From: Runella sp. CRIBMP
GTDB lineage: Bacteria; Bacteroidota; Bacteroidia; Cytophagales; Spirosomataceae
Direction of reading: 5' to 3'
NCBI RefSeq assembly: GCF_009905605.1
Contig: NZ_JAAAKZ010000003.1
Coordinates: 744,001-808,000 of the forward strand
Length of the DNA: 64,000 nucleotides
This document shows positions 58,841 through 64,000 of the stretch, piece after piece. Within the stretch, counting starts at the first letter, position 1. Each line of letters starts with the position of its first letter. The notes beneath the pieces are model-generated. The model ran no database searches, was not told the DNA's origin, and saw only the letters and a list, made by a program, of their open reading frames with translations. The translations under genes were made by a program, and so were the position numbers.

Positions 58841-59896
58841 ATGCAAAAAATACTTATTACGGGGGGCGCTGGTTTTATTGGGTCGCATGTGGTACGACGG
58901 TTTGTGACCAACTATCCCACCACCCAAATTGTCAATTTAGACGCCCTTACCTACGCGGGTAATTTAGCTAACCTGACAGATATAGAAAGCCAACCCAATT
59001 ATACGTTTGTAAAAGGGGACATTACAGACGCGGCGTTTATTGATGAACTTTTCAAAACGCATGATTTCACGGGGGTTGTTCATTTGGCGGCCGAGTCGCA
59101 CGTCGACCGTTCTATTTCCGACCCGATGGCGTTTGTGATGACCAACGTAATTGGCACGGTAAATTTGCTCAATGCGGCTCGTATTGCTTGGAAAGGAAAA
59201 GAGGAAGGGCGACGTTTTTATCACGTTTCGACCGACGAAGTCTACGGAGAACTTCACGATCCGAAGGAGTTTTTTGTGGAAACGACCAGCTATGACCCAC
59301 GGTCGCCGTATTCAGCATCGAAAGCTTCTTCCGACCATTTTGTGCGGGCGTACCATAACACGTACAAATTGCCCGTGGTGATTTCCAATTGTTCCAACAA
59401 TTACGGTCCAAATCATTTTCCCGAAAAGCTAATTCCTTTGATGATTAACAATATTCAGAACAATAAGCCGCTTCCCGTTTATGGAAAAGGTGAGAATGTT
59501 CGGGATTGGTTGTACGTCGAAGACCATGCACGCGCCATTGATTTGATTTTTCATGAAGGTGTAAACGGAGAAACGTATAATATTGGTGGTTGCAATGAGT
59601 GGAAAAACCTTGATTTGGTATTTCTGTTGTGTAAATTAATGGATGAGAAATTAGGAAGACCCGAAGGTACATCGGTACAGTTGATTACTTACGTCACCGA
59701 CCGTGCTGGCCATGATTTGCGCTATGCCATTGACCCGTCCAAGCTCATGAATGAATTGGGCTGGAAACCTTCGGTTACGTTTGAAGAAGGACTGGAGAAA
59801 ACCGTGCAATGGTATTTGGATAATCAAAAATGGCTAGAAAATGTCACTTCTGGTAATTATCAAAAATATTATGACGGGATGTATGTAGACCGTTGA
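58841..59896 (+). CDS. rfbB: dTDP-glucose 4,6-dehydratase
   Basis: RfbB makes dTDP-4-keto-6-deoxy-glucose, the entry to rhamnose and other deoxysugars. The 351-residue extended SDR has TGGAGFIGSHVVRRF (7-21), the active-site VSTDEVYG with the catalytic Asp-Glu pair, and YSASKASSDH with the YxxxK pair. SNCSNNYGPNHFPEKLIPL is a dTDP-sugar dehydratase signature. No rfbA, rfbC or rfbD is nearby in the window. It ends at a perfect bidirectional terminator. Confidence 0.94.
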   Translation: MQKILITGGAGFIGSHVVRRFVTNYPTTQIVNLDALTYAGNLANLTDIESQPNYTFVKGDITDAAFIDELFKTHDFTGVVHLAAESHVDRSISDPMAFVMTNVIGTVNLLNAARIAWKGKEEGRRFYHVSTDEVYGELHDPKEFFVETTSYDPRSPYSASKASSDHFVRAYHNTYKLPVVISNCSNNYGPNHFPEKLIPLMINNIQNNKPLPVYGKGENVRDWLYVEDHARAIDLIFHEGVNGETYNIGGCNEWKNLDLVFLLCKLMDEKLGRPEGTSVQLITYVTDRAGHDLRYAIDPSKLMNELGWKPSVTFEEGLEKTVQWYLDNQKWLENVTSGNYQKYYDGMYVDR

Positions 59897-59912
59897 TAAT
59901 CAAGAAAAGCGT

Positions 59913-59950
59913 AACAAAAAAGAGAGCCCCTAGGAGCTCTCTTTTTTGTT
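59913..59950. terminator. Bidirectional intrinsic terminator
   Basis: Perfect 15-base arms (AACAAAAAAGAGAGC at 59913-59927 and its complement at 59936-59950) enclose an 8-base loop. A- and T-runs give U-tails for both rfbB and the opposite surface-protein gene. Confidence 0.9.
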
Positions 59951-59961
59951 AGAAGCGGCAT

Positions 59962-62900
59962 TTAGATGTTTTTCCCTGCCTTTTTGGTTTGTTTAATCGT
60001 AAACGGAACGCAGATTTCTTCGGGGCAACAATTGTCGCCAGGCTCAATGATTACGGGGCAGCAGCCTTCAGCGGGGCAAGTATTATTGTTGGCCGTGAAG
60101 GTATACGTTCCTGTTTCAGTGAGTAGTACCTCATTTCCGCTGGCTATTGAGTTGGTTCCACCATCTTTAAACCATTGAACATTCGTGTATTTAGCAGGGA
60201 CGTTGGCCTGTACTTTCTCCCCTACACACAACTTAAGAGGAACGGTAAAACACTGGCGATCAATGTCATCTTCTCCTTCTTGGGCATTATTTGGGGAGGA
60301 GTCTTTGTCTTTTTCGTTGGTTTTGCTGATTTCGGCGGTGTTGAAATGAACACCTTCCTGCATGGCTTTTACCTTGTAGGTCAGCGTGACGGTATCACCG
60401 TTGGCGGCGATGTTTCCAATGGTCCATTTGATGACATTTCCGCTGATGTTGGCACTGCCTCGGCTGGCGTTGAATGTTCCGTTGAGCAACTGAATGGTGG
60501 TGGCAAGGGAGTCGGTTACCTCTACGCCCGAGGCATCGTTGGTAAACTCATTCCATACTTTGATGGTATAAGTAAGGGTATCACCGATGCGGGCGATTTT
60601 GGTGCTGATGCTTTTCTTTAATGCCAAATCAATATCACAATTCTGGGCCGTGACGATGACGGCAGTGCGCGGTTGATTGATGCATTCGGGGGCACCTGTC
60701 AACGCTACATAGAAAGTGTCGGTAGCGCTTATGATACCAGTTGGTTTGAAAGAGAGTCCCGTTGCGAGTACAGACCCCCCTGTTGCGTTAGCGTACCAAT
60801 TGGCCGTAACTCCGTCGAGATTGGTTCCGAAAAGAATGATTTTGAGGGTAGGGAGTGTATCTCCGATACAGGCCGTGGCATTTGGTGTAAGTAGATTAAT
60901 CTGCGGACAACTACAATCCGGGGCAATAAAAGTGGTATCAAACACACAGTTGGCCCGTAGACTGTCGGTTACAATCAAATTGGTCCCGTTGGGAATACCC
61001 GTTACGGTGTAGGGGTTGGTTCCAGAAAGTGTACCCGCGTTGATTTTTAAGCTACCATTTTTGTTAGTGATAGAGAAACTAACACTGTAGACGGCGGTGC
61101 TAGGCGAACAGATTGGGGTTGATGTAACAGTCCAAACAGGCTTGATACATGGGATAATCAAAGCAGCATCAATGGTTGGATTGTCTTTGGTGATGCCTGT
61201 TTCCAAAGTATTGATGTTGATGATTGGGCTTTCTGCCGTGGTTGGGTCAAAGTCGGAGTCATTTGTGTCGTTACTGCTATTGCTCGTTATATCCTTTTTA
61301 GGGCTGATTTGGCAGGTGTCTGGCAAAGAATTGAGCACGATTTTGACTTTGTAATTACCTGAATCCAGACCTGAGAAACCGTAAATTCCGTTGGTATCGG
61401 TGGTATCGGTGGCCAGTAAGGCGTCATTATTGTCATTGTTGAGCAGTTGCACAATTACTCCTTTCACGCCAGGTTCGTTGGCATCCTGAATACCATTATC
61501 GTTGATATCTTTCCAAATAAAGTCACCGATGCTTCCTTTGAGGCAGTTTTTGGTTTCGACGGCTACGGTATCGGCACAACCTGTATTTGAGTTAGTCAAA
61601 ATAAATTGATAGATACCGATTGCATCCATGCCTGTTACGACACCCGAAGTGGGGTCGATGGCGGCTATCTTAGGTGTATTGCCGAGCTGAGTCCAAGTTT
61701 CGCCGTTTGCGGCGTCGGGCAAATCAATACTGGCAATGGTGTTACAAATGGCGTTGACACCTATAATATCAGCACCGGCAATGGGTTTATCACCTACGGT
61801 TATCTGTACCGTGTCTGTACAGCCATCCACTGTGTAAACAAACTTAAAGGTTCCTGAAGTATTTGTGGCAAAACTTACATTGGCTACACCAGCAGTAGTA
61901 CTTCCCAAAGTGGCACCTGAGGGATTGGCAGGACTAGATTGGGCCGTCCAGCTACCCGTCGTTGGGCCAGTACCAGTCAGCGTTGCACTTGTTCCAGCAC
62001 AAACTGTTTGTGAATTTCCCGCGTTGGGTTTAGGTTTGACAGTGATGGCAACATAAGCTGTATCCGAACAGGTTGAACTGTTGCTTTCGCCAACAACGGC
62101 ATAGTATCTGATTACGCCGTCGGCCGCTGGTAATTGAGCCACGCTTGGAATAAAGGTGGTTGAAGTGGCACCTGGGATAGCTGTTCCTAAGGAGGTAGAT
62201 GGTAAATTATTGGCAATAGGGCCATACCATTTCTGAGAACTGACCGTTCCGGAAGTAATATTCATTGTAAAAGCCCCCGCCGTCTCTCCCTGACAAAGTA
62301 TTTGCGCTGAAGTTGCCGTAATCACGGGTGTTATGCATTCCGTTACACCAATGTCCAATGTATGATTGTTTTCACCATAGCTGCCTGTGGTATATGATAT
62401 GGTAGCATCAGGGTTGATGTCGCTGTCTAGTCCATCGGTTGTTGCATCTTTTGTGCTAAAAGCCGTACAAGTTGCCAATGCTCCTGCTCCCAACGCTGTT
62501 TTTACTTTGATGCTGTAGGCGGTAGCAGGCAGTAGTGTAGTATCTGCTCCTGTGCCAACCCAAGCACTGCCTAAGCGGCTCTTACTGCTAAAATACCAAG
62601 TTCCGCTTTGTCCAGCTACGGTAGCAGTTGTAACCGTTGCAAGTAAGGTTTCTCCTTTATAGAGTTCAATCTCAACGCCGTTGATACCGTCTTCACCTGC
62701 ATCCTGAATACCGTCATTATCACTGTCTTTCCAAACGCGGTTCCCGATTTCTAAAGGAGCTGGGTTACACAGTAGCTCAGGATCTCCCAGCCCACCTGCT
62801 TTACCAAAGTATTGTGGGTTGTCAGTTGCATTTGGTACAATGAGATATTGATCTGTTTTCGCGCCTGTCGAAGTATTATACCAATGAAGCCCTTGGGTAA

Positions 62901-64000
62901 AAGCGGTTGCAGTCTGGGTTCCGCTGATAGGGTCAAAAACATTGTTAAGAATTTCCTGTGAGCCTTTTAACACAGCCAGTCCCCCCAATGAGGTTTCGTT
63001 GTGATTAAACGTAGGACCAACATCCGTATCATTATAAGATTCTGCATAGTAGAATTCGCCATTACCGCTGGGCCCGTCGGTGGCAGAGCTACTATTGGTA
63101 GTATTGTCTAGAACTGCACAGCCAGCGCTGCCTTCCTGTACATAACTGTTTCCTACTTTGCAATAGTGGATAATATCACCTGCCACATCTACCGATAAAT
63201 ATAGTGTTGTCGGTGATGCCTGAGGTGTAAGATTTCTAAATCCTCCTTGAAGTCCGAAACGATCCAAAAAACCAAGGTCAAGACCTGTATCTGAAAACTC
63301 AATGTCTGACAGGATAGGTTGTGCGAAAGCCCTTTCATTGAAGCTGTTGGCATTGCTTCCTCCAGTAAGCCCTGTTTCAGCCCAAGTATCAGCCCATGGA
63401 TTCCAGTTCCCAGATAAAGAAGAACTAAAAACCGTCGCGGGTTCCCGGGCGTAGTTAAGCGGGAACGAAAGCTCTGTAGTAAAAGCAGTAGGATTGGACG
63501 GGTTGAATGAAAGTACGTACGCGTGTAAATTAGCCGCCACCCCGCTTGCGCCTTCAGCACTACATACTACCCCAAGATAACCTTTTCCTCCATGAAATTT
63601 CAGTGCCCACGGACGCAATTCCCCATTTGTGCAGGTAGGCAATCCGCTAAAATTAGCCAGGGGATACTGATTTACGGTTGCTGTCGAGGGAGTAGGGGTA
63701 TTTGCACTCACATCCATTCGAATAAGTGCCTTTTGGTTAAGGTTCACCATCCATAAAAAATTATCGTTATCGGCTATATCAATTCCTCCAAATCCCACTT
63801 TTGCTATTTTACCAAAAGCATCTATGTCCCGGCTGTCATCAATTGTGTTGTTGGGTAGGGCATTGGCTCCTGTACGATCTACACCTCCCAGATCGATGGC
63901 GGCACCGCCGTTGCCAGGAGTAATCCCTTGTAAATTAAATGCATTTAGTAGACTGCCACCCGCAGAGGTTGAATAGTCAATCATATAAAGACCTCCCATG
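59962..64000 (-). CDS. Giant SdrD/DUF11 surface protein, 5' part missing
   Basis: The window holds the last ~1345 residues of a larger protein that runs off the right edge. The visible N-terminal part (about 1-410) resembles a secreted propeller or repeat domain. Two SdrD B-like domains follow, at about 413-530 (IGNRVWKDSDNDGIQDAGEDG) and 820-920 (GDFIWKDINDNGIQDANEPG), with the DNDGIQD calcium-type motif. Between and after them are Ig-like segments (about 540-810), then a DUF11-type domain (1120-1225) and a Cys-rich end. It should be an exported surface or adhesion protein. The end (IKQTKKAGKNI) is not a classical T9SS type A domain. Confidence 0.85.
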   Translation of the reverse strand, partial: MGGLYMIDYSTSAGGSLLNAFNLQGITPGNGGAAIDLGGVDRTGANALPNNTIDDSRDIDAFGKIAKVGFGGIDIADNDNFLWMVNLNQKALIRMDVSANTPTPSTATVNQYPLANFSGLPTCTNGELRPWALKFHGGKGYLGVVCSAEGASGVAANLHAYVLSFNPSNPTAFTTELSFPLNYAREPATVFSSSLSGNWNPWADTWAETGLTGGSNANSFNERAFAQPILSDIEFSDTGLDLGFLDRFGLQGGFRNLTPQASPTTLYLSVDVAGDIIHYCKVGNSYVQEGSAGCAVLDNTTNSSSATDGPSGNGEFYYAESYNDTDVGPTFNHNETSLGGLAVLKGSQEILNNVFDPISGTQTATAFTQGLHWYNTSTGAKTDQYLIVPNATDNPQYFGKAGGLGDPELLCNPAPLEIGNRVWKDSDNDGIQDAGEDGINGVEIELYKGETLLATVTTATVAGQSGTWYFSSKSRLGSAWVGTGADTTLLPATAYSIKVKTALGAGALATCTAFSTKDATTDGLDSDINPDATISYTTGSYGENNHTLDIGVTECITPVITATSAQILCQGETAGAFTMNITSGTVSSQKWYGPIANNLPSTSLGTAIPGATSTTFIPSVAQLPAADGVIRYYAVVGESNSSTCSDTAYVAITVKPKPNAGNSQTVCAGTSATLTGTGPTTGSWTAQSSPANPSGATLGSTTAGVANVSFATNTSGTFKFVYTVDGCTDTVQITVGDKPIAGADIIGVNAICNTIASIDLPDAANGETWTQLGNTPKIAAIDPTSGVVTGMDAIGIYQFILTNSNTGCADTVAVETKNCLKGSIGDFIWKDINDNGIQDANEPGVKGVIVQLLNNDNNDALLATDTTDTNGIYGFSGLDSGNYKVKIVLNSLPDTCQISPKKDITSNSSNDTNDSDFDPTTAESPIININTLETGITKDNPTIDAALIIPCIKPVWTVTSTPICSPSTAVYSVSFSITNKNGSLKINAGTLSGTNPYTVTGIPNGTNLIVTDSLRANCVFDTTFIAPDCSCPQINLLTPNATACIGDTLPTLKIILFGTNLDGVTANWYANATGGSVLATGLSFKPTGIISATDTFYVALTGAPECINQPRTAVIVTAQNCDIDLALKKSISTKIARIGDTLTYTIKVWNEFTNDASGVEVTDSLATTIQLLNGTFNASRGSANISGNVIKWTIGNIAANGDTVTLTYKVKAMQEGVHFNTAEISKTNEKDKDSSPNNAQEGEDDIDRQCFTVPLKLCVGEKVQANVPAKYTNVQWFKDGGTNSIASGNEVLLTETGTYTFTANNNTCPAEGCCPVIIEPGDNCCPEEICVPFTIKQTKKAGKNI

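Overview
The window comes from a chromosome of the phylum Bacteroidota, most likely order Cytophagales (Spirosomaceae/Runella-like; I cannot name the species from sequence alone). The evidence is a C-terminal type IX secretion sorting domain, the uppS-bamA-ompH-ompH envelope block, LytS/LytTR regulation, many proteins named only in Bacteroidota, near-absence of Shine-Dalgarno sites, and repeated -7 boxes of the Bacteroidota form TAnnTTTG. Three of these boxes have a TTG 18-19 bases upstream. There are no rRNA or tRNA genes, CRISPR arrays, complete insertion sequences or phage genes. Most of the window is ordinary core genome.

Layout. 0-4.8 kb: an ECF sigma factor with a membrane anti-sigma-like partner and a small DUF6249-like protein, the maltosyltransferase GlgE, an XRE regulator and a 59-residue repetitive lipoprotein. 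4.8-11.4 kb: a partial complex I operon (nuoK-L-M-N) with its own promoter and an unrelated multi-membrane-segment gene between nuoL and nuoM. 11.5-19.6 kb: an eight-gene minus-strand glycan operon. It contains a NeuB-like synthase, a CMP-sugar synthetase, a Gfo/Idh oxidoreductase, an SDR, a KdsC-like phosphatase, a GT-C-like membrane protein, a MurJ/Wzx-like flippase and a methyltransferase, and looks like a pathway for a nonulosonic (KDN/sialic-like) sugar.

19.9-34.9 kb: ferrochelatase, a T9SS cargo protein, gatB divergent from an acyl-CoA dehydrogenase with a long perfect dyad between them, an OmpA-type protein, a plug-only TonB-type protein, purN, a large acetyltransferase-like protein, an atypical Nramp homologue, a secreted alpha/beta hydrolase, a LysE exporter and a NUDIX hydrolase. 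35.0-45.1 kb: a CDF metal transporter, a long PurF-like amidotransferase, a Tat-exported sugar isomerase-like protein, a LytS/LytTR two-component pair, a DUF1761 protein and two tandem paralogous MFS transporters, ending in a REP/BIME-like element.

45.1-64.0 kb: a second ECF sigma/membrane protein/DUF4097-like trio, corA, two Skp-like chaperones with BamA and UppS (outer-membrane biogenesis), a MATE exporter, a WD40 protein, a phosphopantetheinyl transferase, a SirB1-like protein, galE and rfbB (nucleotide sugars), and the 3' part of a giant SdrD/DUF11 surface protein that runs off the window.

The most interesting items are the nonulosonate-type operon with a NeuB lacking its antifreeze domain, the foreign-looking gene inside the nuo operon, the dyads in the gatB/acyl-CoA dehydrogenase and sigma/corA divergent regions, the BIME-like element, and the Nramp homologue without the metal-binding motif. 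I did not find a clear defence or mobile system.
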